DNA of 60,717 nt, taken from IMG/VR virus record IMGVR_UViG_3300030060_008344, positions 1-60,717 of that record. One strand, 5' to 3'. The stretch is from a virus. Positions 1-6,682 of this stretch are shown here, in pieces; the first letter of the stretch is position 1, and the number at the start of each line of letters is the position of its first letter. Under the pieces are notes generated by a model. It saw only the letters and a program-made list of their open reading frames with translations, did not search any database and had not been told where the DNA came from. The translations under genes and the position numbers were made by a program.

Positions 1-294
1 AGTTACAGCTACATGCTTACCTTTATTATCTTTAAGCTCTTCAATAAGCTCCTTTTCATCAATGTCTTTCTTGTAACAAGTAAAGAGATCTAAATCACTC
101 AAGGTTCTTCCTACCTCTAATGTACCAACACCATCCATGTTAGCAGCCATAACAGGAATGCCTCTATAAGAGCCACCGTATTTAAATCTAAACGTTCTAG
201 TTAAATCAACCTCTTTTCGAGATGATAATGTCGATCTTTTAGGTCGAATCAATACATCATCAAAATCATACTTAAGCTCAGTTTCTATGCGCAT
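1..294 (-). CDS. guaC: GMP reductase / IMP dehydrogenase family, N-terminal 98 residues (cut by window start)
   Basis: The minus-strand frame from an ATG at 294 stays open to base 1 and encodes 98 residues. It opens MRIETELKYDFDDVLIRPKR and continues with STLSSR, then GIPVMAANMDGVGT. This follows the N-terminus of bacterial GuaC (DVLIRPKRSTL..SR, then a P..AANMD.VGT strand-loop) closely, and fits GuaC better than IMP dehydrogenase because the CBS-domain insertion region has not begun. GuaC converts GMP to IMP with NADPH in the cytosol. The catalytic cysteine loop lies beyond the window, so activity cannot be judged. The gene follows a small acidic gene with a 32-base gap that holds a sigma70-like sequence. 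The likely role is purine redistribution for phage DNA synthesis. The family call is strong; the choice of GuaC over IMPDH is moderately sure. Confidence 0.85.
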   Translation of the reverse strand, partial: MRIETELKYDFDDVLIRPKRSTLSSRKEVDLTRTFRFKYGGSYRGIPVMAANMDGVGTLEVGRTLSDLDLFTCYKKDIDEKELIEELKDNKGKHVAVT

Positions 295-303
295 GCCTTG
301 TTA

Positions 304-330
304 ATTATAAGGCTTTTAAGCTAATATCAA
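304..330 (-). promoter_or_regulatory. candidate sigma70-like promoter of the GMP reductase gene
   Basis: Read on the minus strand, TTGATA (325-330) is followed after 15 bases by TATAAT (304-309), which ends 9 bases before the ATG at 294. The spacer is shorter than the usual 17 and the -35 box overlaps the stop of the 67-residue gene, so this is only a candidate. Confidence 0.35.
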
Positions 331-530
331 CTTGTAATTTTATCTCTAATAAGCTCTAAATTTATCTCGCCTTCTTCTAAACTATCGGAGATCTGCTGAC
401 TTAGCTCATTACCCAATTCACTAAGTTCATAATCTTCAGTACTATGTAAAACTTCAGTTAGTTTATCCAAAGCGTTGTATACTTCTTCAACTTCTGATTC
501 AAATTTTTTAAGAATTGAACTTTGTTTCAT
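327..530 (-). CDS. small acidic protein of unknown function (67 aa)
   Basis: A 67-residue, strongly acidic, probably all-helical protein (heptad-like hydrophobics around VEEVYNALDKLTEVL and LSQQISDSLEE). I recognise no family. The start at 530 is supported by a TAAATA late-promoter hexamer (complement of 537-542) six bases upstream, which faces a second copy serving the superoxide dismutase gene. The next gene on this strand is the GMP reductase, so this may be the first gene of a late transcript that also reaches guaC. Being short, it could be a small assembly or binding protein; no function is inferred. Confidence 0.6.
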   Translation of the reverse strand: MKQSSILKKFESEVEEVYNALDKLTEVLHSTEDYELSELGNELSQQISDSLEEGEINLELIRDKITS

Positions 531-536
531 ATATTC

Positions 537-554
537 TATTTATTTTAATAAATA
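537..554. promoter_or_regulatory. divergent pair of late promoters (67-aa gene / superoxide dismutase)
   Basis: TATTTA at 537-542 (TAAATA on minus) and TAAATA at 549-554 on plus lie six bases apart. Each ends six bases before its start codon (530 and 561). The whole region between the two start codons is 30 bases. Confidence 0.65.
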
Positions 555-560
555 TAATTA

Positions 561-1187
561 ATGTCGTTCTTAAAAGAAGTAAACTTAATTCTGGAAAAAG
601 TTGGATCTTATAAGCCTATTAACTTACCTTATAGCTTAAATGCATTAGAGCCAGTTGTAAACAGACAAACTACCGATTTTCATTATAATAAGCATTATAA
701 AGGATATGTAAAGAAGTTAAATGTTGCAATGGGAAACAGAAGAAAGAAACCTCTAGTTGAGTTAGTTAAAGATATAAAAAACTATAATGATAAAGTAAAA
801 GATAATGCCGGAGGAGCATATAACCATCAATTATTTTTTAACATGATGACTCCTGGAGGAAGTAACTTCGAAGGAGAGATAGCAGATAGAATAAAAAAGC
901 GGTTCGGTACTTACGCTAAATTCAAAAAAGAGTTTATAAGCAACGCCTCTGATCAATTTGGTTCAGGTTGGGGCTGGTTAGTTGAAAAGGACGGTAAATT
1001 AGATTTAATCAGAACCCCTAATCAAGATAACCCACTTATGTTTAATTTAGGTAAACCTATTCTTGGTGTAGATGTATGGGAGCATAGCTACTACCTTATG
1101 TACGGACCTGATAGAAAAGAATGGCTAAGTAATTTTTTCGAGATTGTTAATTGGAATTTCTGCTCCGCTCTGTTGCATACTAGCTAA
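561..1187 (+). CDS. superoxide dismutase, Mn-type of the Fe/Mn family
   Basis: A 208-residue Fe/Mn superoxide dismutase, which converts superoxide to peroxide and oxygen. By alignment in mind to E. coli SodB the four metal ligands are all present: H41 (in FHYNKHY), H89 (in AYNHQLFF), D171 and H175 (in LGVDVWEHSYY). The hallmarks GSGWGWLV and VDVWEH are intact. Glycine occupies the position four residues before H89, and NQD is present at 154-156; that pairing is typical of Mn rather than Fe enzymes. There is no signal peptide, so it should act in the cytosol. The first ~15 residues are an extra N-terminal stretch. A TAAATA late-promoter hexamer lies six bases before the ATG, so expression is probably late. 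The last 63 bases overlap the convergent nuclease gene, and the C-terminus (ending ALLHTS) lacks similarity to the usual tail. Confidence 0.93.
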   Translation: MSFLKEVNLILEKVGSYKPINLPYSLNALEPVVNRQTTDFHYNKHYKGYVKKLNVAMGNRRKKPLVELVKDIKNYNDKVKDNAGGAYNHQLFFNMMTPGGSNFEGEIADRIKKRFGTYAKFKKEFISNASDQFGSGWGWLVEKDGKLDLIRTPNQDNPLMFNLGKPILGVDVWEHSYYLMYGPDRKEWLSNFFEIVNWNFCSALLHTS

Positions 1188-1850
1188 GATTGCTTCTACT
1201 TCTGCCTTCATATAGTTTACATGATAAGATAGAAACCTTTCATCTTTTAAATAAAAGATAACACACTTCCTACATCTTTTACTAGTCATTCTTTCATACA
1301 AGTATGCATACATAGATAACTGTAATCCATATAAGTTAAATTCGCAGTTATGTAAATGACTTACAGGGTCCTTTAAACGTTCACAAAAAGGAGAACTAAA
1401 TCTAAATTTTTTATTAGTCTTAAAGTCTCCTACAGTGAATTCATTTTTATGCTCATAAATTAAATCAGCTGTACCAGCTATCTTAAACTCTTCATCATAT
1501 AGTAGATTCTCACATAAAACGTTCTTAAAAGAGTCAATTGAACGCTCAGCTGCTTTATCATATGACTTACACAACCAACCATAATTATCTTCTACATCTC
1601 CATAACTAATATAATCTTCTAATATTTTATGAATATTAGTACCTCTAGTACAAGCTCGTACCTTTTCTTTTTCCCACATTTCAAGAACTAACTCTTGAGA
1701 TATACCTTCACGATCTGCAACTCTTTTAGAATGACCATCTCTATCGAAAGGTTGCTTGTACTTTCCTAATAGAGTAGTTACCGAGATAAACTTTTCTTTA
1801 GTATCTTTATGAGTATACGTATGAGACGCTTCATCAAATTTAATTTTCAC
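1125..1850 (-). CDS. PD-(D/E)XK superfamily nuclease (RecB/Cas4-like)
   Basis: A 241-residue protein with the core of the PD-(D/E)XK fold: H74 in RGTNIHKILEDY, acidic E120/E121, D129 in IAGTADLIYEH, and D142-x-K144 in VGDFKTNKKF. This order (helix with His, GTxDL, DxK) is that of RecB/exonuclease-type family members common in marine T4-like phages. The likely role is DNA processing in recombination or host DNA breakdown; the precise substrate is unknown. The start is GTG at 1850. A TATAAT box (complement of 1859-1864), with a weak TTGATT 15 bases further out, sits eight bases upstream of the start. The 3' end runs 63 bases into the end of the superoxide dismutase gene on the other strand, an unusually long convergent overlap. 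Confidence 0.8.
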   Translation of the reverse strand: MKIKFDEASHTYTHKDTKEKFISVTTLLGKYKQPFDRDGHSKRVADREGISQELVLEMWEKEKVRACTRGTNIHKILEDYISYGDVEDNYGWLCKSYDKAAERSIDSFKNVLCENLLYDEEFKIAGTADLIYEHKNEFTVGDFKTNKKFRFSSPFCERLKDPVSHLHNCEFNLYGLQLSMYAYLYERMTSKRCRKCVIFYLKDERFLSYHVNYMKAEVEAILASMQQSGAEIPINNLEKIT

Positions 1851-1858
1851 TATCTAAT

Positions 1859-1885
1859 ATTATACCTACATTATAATAAAATCAA
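1859..1885 (-). promoter_or_regulatory. candidate sigma70-like promoter of the nuclease gene
   Basis: On the minus strand TTGATT (1880-1885) and TATAAT (1859-1864) are separated by 15 bases, and the -10 box ends eight bases before the GTG. The weak -35 and short spacer make this tentative. Confidence 0.35.
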
Positions 1886-1906
1886 TATTATTTTACAGAT
1901 CTATAG

Positions 1907-1918
1907 AACTACGTAGTT
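1907..1918. other. 12-bp perfect palindrome in the divergent 1851-1938 intergenic region
   Basis: AACTACGTAGTT reads the same on both strands and is followed by a T run. It has no loop, so it suits a dimeric protein-binding site better than a terminator. The sole support is its symmetry and intergenic position upstream of the holin-like gene. The same 12-mer occurs by chance inside a coding region near 34619. Confidence 0.25.
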
Positions 1919-1925
1919 TTTTTAT

Positions 1926-1931
1926 TAAATA
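1926..1931 (+). promoter_or_regulatory. late promoter hexamer TAAATA, holin-like gene
   Basis: TAAATA ends seven bases before the ATG at 1939. There is no Shine-Dalgarno sequence. Confidence 0.6.
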
Positions 1932-1938
1932 TAATAAC

Positions 1939-2256
1939 ATGGAGCCGGAAAAATCACTTCTAAAAGAATTTCTAAGCGGTGGTTGGGTCGTACCTTTGAT
2001 AGGGGCCGGCGCAATGTTAGCTCGTCTGCTTTCAGGCGAAAATAATTATACGTGGGGTCAACAACTTAAAAAGATATTAACTGCCGGTATTTCAGCTGGA
2101 ATAGCTTGGTTTATACTTGAACAAACAGAAATATCTTCTCTTTATAAAGCAGTAACATATGGAATTATTGGTGTTATCTCTCCAGAAGTAATTGAAGGCA
2201 TAGTTAAATTAGGTAAAAAGTTTGCAGATAATCCTGAAAAGGTTATTAAAAAATAA
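1939..2256 (+). CDS. holin-like membrane protein (LydA/holin superfamily III type)
   Basis: A 105-residue protein with a short charged N-terminus, a hydrophobic stretch at about 15-30 (GGWVVPLIGAGAMLARLL), a second at 45-60 (LTAGISAGIAWFIL) and a third at 68-85 (LYKAVTYGIIGVISPEVIEG), then a basic tail. Size, spacing and charged tail fit the LydA-like phage holins, which collapse or permeabilise the inner membrane at lysis. It overlaps the next gene, another small membrane protein, by one base (TAATG), as in holin/accessory pairs. No endolysin is visible nearby. The late promoter upstream fits a lysis gene. It could also be another small virion or membrane protein. Confidence 0.55.
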   Translation: MEPEKSLLKEFLSGGWVVPLIGAGAMLARLLSGENNYTWGQQLKKILTAGISAGIAWFILEQTEISSLYKAVTYGIIGVISPEVIEGIVKLGKKFADNPEKVIKK

Positions 2257-2501
2257 TGAAACCGAAATATCTAGTTTATATTCTAGCTGCTATAATACTA
2301 GCGTTCGTTATTAGAGGATACTTTTGTGTTGATATGGTAAATGTATATTTGGACGCTCTAAATAAGGGTGCGTTACCATCTGATGGTGATTTATATTGCA
2401 CGGTAACAGAAAATGTTGAAGGTTTTAAAAAGCATTTACTTCTTTCTGGTGTCTTTGCGATAGTAATTGCTGTTTGTTGCCGGTTAAAAGCACCAAAGTA
2501 A
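2256..2501 (+). CDS. small two-TM membrane protein, possible lysis accessory
   Basis: An 81-residue protein with an N-terminal hydrophobic segment (YLVYILAAIILAFVI, residues 5-19) and a C-terminal one (LLLSGVFAIVIAVCC, about 61-75), separated by a polar loop of about 40 residues that contains two cysteines. The start overlaps the stop of the holin-like gene (TAATG), so translation is probably coupled. I recognise no family. Neighbourhood suggests a holin partner, antiholin or spanin-like protein, but there is no lipobox. Confidence 0.55.
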   Translation: MKPKYLVYILAAIILAFVIRGYFCVDMVNVYLDALNKGALPSDGDLYCTVTENVEGFKKHLLLSGVFAIVIAVCCRLKAPK

Positions 2502-2502
2502 A

Positions 2503-2508
2503 TAAATA
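2503..2508 (+). promoter_or_regulatory. late promoter hexamer TAAATA, 813-aa repeat fibre
   Basis: TAAATA ends five bases before the ATG at 2514 and lies just after the stop of the preceding gene. Confidence 0.65.
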
Positions 2509-2513
2509 TAAGT

Positions 2514-4955
2514 ATGGGAAAGAAGATATCTCAGCTTACTATTGCTAGCACTCCATATGAAGGCGAAGAGCTTTTCGCTATGGTTGAAGATAGCGCTACT
2601 GTAGCAGCTCCAATTAGTTCATTTCAATCATTTTTATCAGGTCAAGATCACCTAGCATCACCGCATAAAAATAATAATTTTGTTTGTGATCAAACAGTAG
2701 CAGGTACTATTAGTGGCGAACAATTAAACATAGGTACCCAGAATAATGCTTCTTTAGGTACTGGAGCTTCTATAGCAGGAGGATTTTTACAAACTGCAAC
2801 ATCTAATCATACGTTTATTGGAGGTGGTTGCTGTAATACTGCTACTGGCAATGTATCTAATGTAGTAGGAGGAGCTAAAAATACTACTTGCGGTGCAGGG
2901 GGTTTTATAGGAAGCGGAGCATGTAATACCATAGATTCAGCTGCAGCTTGTAGTAGTGTAGTAGGAGGATTTAAAAATACTACTTGCGGATGTAATAGCT
3001 CTATAGGTGGTGGATATCAAAATTGTATTTCAGGTGATGGTGATTGCGGATATATTGGCGGTGGTCAATGGAATAACGTTACTGGATGTTATAGTGTTAC
3101 TGTTGCTGGTTTGGATAATAATGCACAAGGTGAATGTGCTGTATTATTGGGAGGCCGTGCAAACCAAGCGCGTGGAGATCTGTCCTCCGCAGTTGGAGGT
3201 CTTAGTTCATGTGCTATTGGTAAAGCATCATTCGTAGGTGGAGGTAGTTGTAACTGTGTATCAGGTTTAAGTTCATTCGCTGGTGGGGGGCTTTCAAATT
3301 TAATTATTGGAAACGCTAGTGTAGTAGTTGGTGGTAGTTCGCATACGGCTACCGGTAGCGGTGCTTTTATTGGTGGTGGTTTTTCAAATGGTATTTCAGG
3401 GTCAAGTAAAGAATCAGTAGTTGTAGGTGGAACTAATAATGTAGCTGCCGGTGGGCCTTGTAGCGTTATTGTAGGAGGCGATAGCAACTGTGTAAACTGT
3501 GAAGGTTCTAGTATTGGAGGAGGATCGAACAATTGTATTGCTGGAACAGGAGCAACTGGAGGCTGTTGTGCAACAATCGCAGGAGGTAGAAGCAATCTTA
3601 TTCAAGGTAAATGGGGGTTCGTAGGAGGTGGAGCTGTTAATAAAATTAATGGATGTAGTATTTATGGCACTATTGGTGGTGGAAATTTAAATAAAATAGG
3701 TGTTAATTCAACATCTAACTTTGGTTGTGCTACTATTGCAGGTGGCCAATCAAATGAGATTTGTAGTAGTGGCGGAACTATTGGCGGAGGCTGTGATAAT
3801 ATAGTTACAGGAAATCGAGCTGTAATAGCAGGTGGCCAGGACAATTTCGCTTCCGGAGCTGCTAACGTAGTTGGTGGTGGTAGTAATAATGAAAACTGTG
3901 CTGCTTGCGCAGTTGTGGGAGGCGGTTCAAGAAATTGTAATGCAGCAGGAACCTATGCAGTTATAGTAGGAGGTTGTGGTAATTATAATTGCAATGACAA
4001 CACGTTTATAGGAGGTGGAATTGCCAACTGCGTATCAGGTTCTAACGAAGCATCAGTTATTGCAGGTGGATATGGAAACTCTATGGTTGGCTCAGCAAGT
4101 GGTACATCTATTGTAGGTGGTGTTCATAACCGAGCTGATAATGTTGGAGGATTTGTCGGCGGAGGGTCAGGAAATAATGCTAGTGGTTGTTATACCATTA
4201 TTGTCGGTGGTTGTTGCCATGCTGCAAGTTGCGATTATGGAGTTGTAGTAGGAGGGCGGTGTGCATGCAACCAAGGACCATGTGGTTTTATTGGAGGAGG
4301 ATATTTAAACTGTATTGGCAGTAGTGCATCTTTTGGTACAATTGTTGGAGGTGAATGTATATCGGTAACTACTGCATGCAGTGTTGTGGTTGGAGGTAAA
4401 GGAAATTGCGCTCCATGCGGTAGTAATTCTTTTACAGGAGGCGGTTGTGGTAATGCTAATTGCGCTGCTTGTGGTGTGTTAGTAGGAGGTTGCCTAAACA
4501 AAGCATGTGGTGATTATAGCTTTATGGGTGGCGGCCGAGTTAGTTGTGCTACTTCTGACTCTTCGGTTGTTGTGGGAGGTTGTCAAAACTTAGAATTAGG
4601 TACGTGTATGAACTCGATTGTTGGAGGTAATAATCATAGAATATGTAGTGGTTCTACAGCTGGAGCTATCGGAGGAGGTACTGCCAATAAAATTGATGGT
4701 TCTGCTAACTGGGGCACTATTGCTGGAGGTTGCTTTAATGCACTATCTGGTAGTTATGGATTTATAGGCGGTGGGGAAACAAATACTATTAAATCTAGTC
4801 ACACTAAAGCTGCTATTGTAACTGCAGATATTACATCAGTATCAGGATGTATGTTACATGCTAATGCATTATATATTAAAAATCTACCTACAGCAGACCC
4901 TGGTGTAGCGGGTGTACTATATAGAGATGGTGCCACGGTAAAAGTATCGATATAA
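2514..4955 (+). CDS. cysteine-rich repeat fibre with YadA-head-like GGG..N repeats (813 aa)
   Basis: Residues 1-40 (opening MGKKISQLTIAS, then GEELFAMVED) resemble the N-terminal attachment module of phage fibre proteins. The C-terminal 30 residues (NLPTADPGVAGVLYRDG, ending KVSI) match a common C-terminal module of marine phage structural proteins. Between about 75 and 770 lie tens of imperfect 14-18 residue repeats of the form (I/V)(I/V)GGG-x2-N-x4-G, alternating IGGG and VVGG types. Such G-x-N/S repeats fold as trimeric left-handed beta-rolls in YadA-type adhesin heads. More than 50 cysteines sit in the turns (patterns such as GGGCCN, NCVSG, GGCCH), which is exceptional for a phage fibre. 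The likely role is a long, stiff, surface-exposed adhesin or fibre. It is followed by a glycosyltransferase gene, so the fibre could be glycosylated; that is inference. Confidence 0.75.
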   Translation: MGKKISQLTIASTPYEGEELFAMVEDSATVAAPISSFQSFLSGQDHLASPHKNNNFVCDQTVAGTISGEQLNIGTQNNASLGTGASIAGGFLQTATSNHTFIGGGCCNTATGNVSNVVGGAKNTTCGAGGFIGSGACNTIDSAAACSSVVGGFKNTTCGCNSSIGGGYQNCISGDGDCGYIGGGQWNNVTGCYSVTVAGLDNNAQGECAVLLGGRANQARGDLSSAVGGLSSCAIGKASFVGGGSCNCVSGLSSFAGGGLSNLIIGNASVVVGGSSHTATGSGAFIGGGFSNGISGSSKESVVVGGTNNVAAGGPCSVIVGGDSNCVNCEGSSIGGGSNNCIAGTGATGGCCATIAGGRSNLIQGKWGFVGGGAVNKINGCSIYGTIGGGNLNKIGVNSTSNFGCATIAGGQSNEICSSGGTIGGGCDNIVTGNRAVIAGGQDNFASGAANVVGGGSNNENCAACAVVGGGSRNCNAAGTYAVIVGGCGNYNCNDNTFIGGGIANCVSGSNEASVIAGGYGNSMVGSASGTSIVGGVHNRADNVGGFVGGGSGNNASGCYTIIVGGCCHAASCDYGVVVGGRCACNQGPCGFIGGGYLNCIGSSASFGTIVGGECISVTTACSVVVGGKGNCAPCGSNSFTGGGCGNANCAACGVLVGGCLNKACGDYSFMGGGRVSCATSDSSVVVGGCQNLELGTCMNSIVGGNNHRICSGSTAGAIGGGTANKIDGSANWGTIAGGCFNALSGSYGFIGGGETNTIKSSHTKAAIVTADITSVSGCMLHANALYIKNLPTADPGVAGVLYRDGATVKVSI

Positions 4956-4993
4956 TACTTGACTTATAATAATAGCATACTAAATCATATAGT

Positions 4994-5887
4994 ATGGCTA
5001 CTACAGTTTTTCACATTGAAGGAGGTATAGGTAAAAATATTGCTGCAACTGCTGTTATTGCTGCATATAAAAAAGCTAAACCTGAACGTAAGATTATAGT
5101 TGTATCAGCTTGGGCTGAAGTCTGGATGAATAATTCTAATGTTTCGAGATTTTATGTTATAGGAAATACACCTTACTTCTATAAAGATATTATTCAAGGT
5201 AAAGATGTTGAAATATATTCAGCTGATCCATATCGAACTACAGATCACATTACTAAGAAGACTCATCTTATTAAGACTTGGTGTAAAATGGCTGGAGTAA
5301 AACATAACGGTGAAGGTCCTGAATTAAACTTTAACTTTAGGGAGCTAGAAGAAGGAGCAGCTTATATCAATCAATTTAAAACAGATAGTCGACCTACTTT
5401 ACTTTTTCAACCTTTTGGAGGACCAGGACCTGATCACCAACAGCATCCATACTCTTGGACGAGAGATATGCATCCTAATCAAGCACAAGAGGTAGTAAAT
5501 GGATTAGCTCAAAAGTATAATATTATTCACCTTTGCTATGAGTTTCATCCAAGATTGCAAAATTGTAATCGCTTTGATAAGACTATCGGTAAAAAGGCTT
5601 TATTTGCTATGACTGGTAATGTAGATAAAAGGCTATTGATTGACTCTTCTTTACAGCATGCCGCAGCTGCGTTAGGTAAAGTATCTACTGTATTATGGAT
5701 TGCTACTCAACCTAAAATATTTGGTTATAAGTTGCATGATAATATTGGACCTAAGAAAGAATACCTTGACGGTCATATTGATTCATACTTATTTGACTAT
5801 AACTTTACTGGAACTATTTACGAATGTCCTTATAAGTCTATTGATGAATTGCATGATGTTAATGCTATTATTCAATCAGTAGGTTAA
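4994..5887 (+). CDS. GT9-like glycosyltransferase (heptosyltransferase fold)
   Basis: A 297-residue protein. The N-terminus carries FHIEGGIGKNIAATAVIAAYKK, a Gly-rich loop followed by a helix as in GT-B enzymes, and IIVVSAWAEVW. The C-terminal half has LLIDSSLQHAAAALGK-VSTVLW, which resembles the donor-site motif of family 9 ADP-heptose transferases (DSG..H.AAA.G.P.V.L). Its action is presumably transfer of a sugar to a cell-surface or virion glycan. A TAAATC variant of the late hexamer (4981-4986) ends seven bases before the ATG, so expression is probably late and linked to virion production. It follows the Cys-rich fibre gene, and its stop overlaps the convergent neck gene by four bases. 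Related proteins occur in marine T4-like phages. Substrate unknown. Confidence 0.65.
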   Translation: MATTVFHIEGGIGKNIAATAVIAAYKKAKPERKIIVVSAWAEVWMNNSNVSRFYVIGNTPYFYKDIIQGKDVEIYSADPYRTTDHITKKTHLIKTWCKMAGVKHNGEGPELNFNFRELEEGAAYINQFKTDSRPTLLFQPFGGPGPDHQQHPYSWTRDMHPNQAQEVVNGLAQKYNIIHLCYEFHPRLQNCNRFDKTIGKKALFAMTGNVDKRLLIDSSLQHAAAALGKVSTVLWIATQPKIFGYKLHDNIGPKKEYLDGHIDSYLFDYNFTGTIYECPYKSIDELHDVNAIIQSVG

Positions 5888-6681
5888 TAATACGACCCGT
5901 AAATATCTGTATCATTTACATCCATATCCATAACATCGGTCTTTGATACATTATCGATATTATAAGGATCCTCTTCTGTGGGGTATGTCTTACCATCTGA
6001 GGTGAGTTGATCAGTAAGAGTAGTAGAAAGAATACCGCTGAAAGAATTATCGTAAATTTGTTCATTAACTTTCTCACTCGACAACCCGTTCTGGAAAGTA
6101 TAATCTAATCTCTTACCTCTTAATCTGTATATATAATGACCTAAAATAGGATTAAGAGCTGACATATCTTGATCCATTCTCTCTGTTATTTCGTATTGTA
6201 CAGAGCCTCTTCCATTAGGACGATCACAACCTAATACTGTTAAATCGATTACATCTCCGGCTTTAGGTTCTATTGACTGACCAACTGAAGCATAATCAAA
6301 ATAATCAGAAGCAGCTGTTTCAAACGTACTTATATGTACAAAGGCAGTGAATTCATCTCCTGGGTCAAAACCAAACTTAGTTAAACTTAATGCATCATCA
6401 CTTAATTCAATATACATTTGTATTCCGGAGAGAGGTCCTTGAAATTGCTTTACCGTATCTTCCCCGTATAGTAAATCTGCAGCAGATAGATTAAAAGTAT
6501 TAATGTAGTAATCTACTGGTATACCAAAATTATTAATTAAGTCGTTAAATGCTTGATCAAAGACTAATTGCTCTGCTTGTAAATTAGACGGGTTAACTAG
6601 CTTACCGCAATTTGGTATAGCTGTTGCCGCTAATACCTCTTCCGGCGTGCAGTTTAATCTATTTTCATTACATACAGACAT
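5884..6681 (-). CDS. gp14: neck protein gp14
   Basis: A 265-residue protein resembling T4 gp14 (256 residues). It has an N-terminal helical part, then VDYYINTFNLSAADLLYGEDTV, which matches the gp14 pattern YYVPRE...PDLIFGED, followed by a jelly-roll-like middle (FDPGDEFTAFVHIS, EPKAGDVIDLTVLG, YEITERMDQDM) and an acidic C-terminal tail. gp14 helps close the portal after packaging and joins the head to the tail. It follows the nucleotidyltransferase-fold gene after one base and has no promoter hexamer of its own, so both are probably read from the late promoter at 7720-7725. The stop shares TTAA with the stop of the convergent glycosyltransferase gene. Confidence 0.7.
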   Translation of the reverse strand: MSVCNENRLNCTPEEVLAATAIPNCGKLVNPSNLQAEQLVFDQAFNDLINNFGIPVDYYINTFNLSAADLLYGEDTVKQFQGPLSGIQMYIELSDDALSLTKFGFDPGDEFTAFVHISTFETAASDYFDYASVGQSIEPKAGDVIDLTVLGCDRPNGRGSVQYEITERMDQDMSALNPILGHYIYRLRGKRLDYTFQNGLSSEKVNEQIYDNSFSGILSTTLTDQLTSDGKTYPTEEDPYNIDNVSKTDVMDMDVNDTDIYGSYY

Positions 6682-6682
6682 T

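Noticed and set aside
3089-3595. Long minus-strand reading frames inside the 813-residue fibre gene (also 3414-3605, 3662-3844, 4235-4501)
   Set aside because: They are rich in Pro/Thr/Leu runs that are simply the antisense of Gly-Gly and Asn repeats, and have no promoter.
2800-4780. Short regularly spaced repeats that look at first like a CRISPR or minisatellite
   Set aside because: They are imperfect, in frame, encode a consistent protein repeat, and have no constant repeat with unique spacers.
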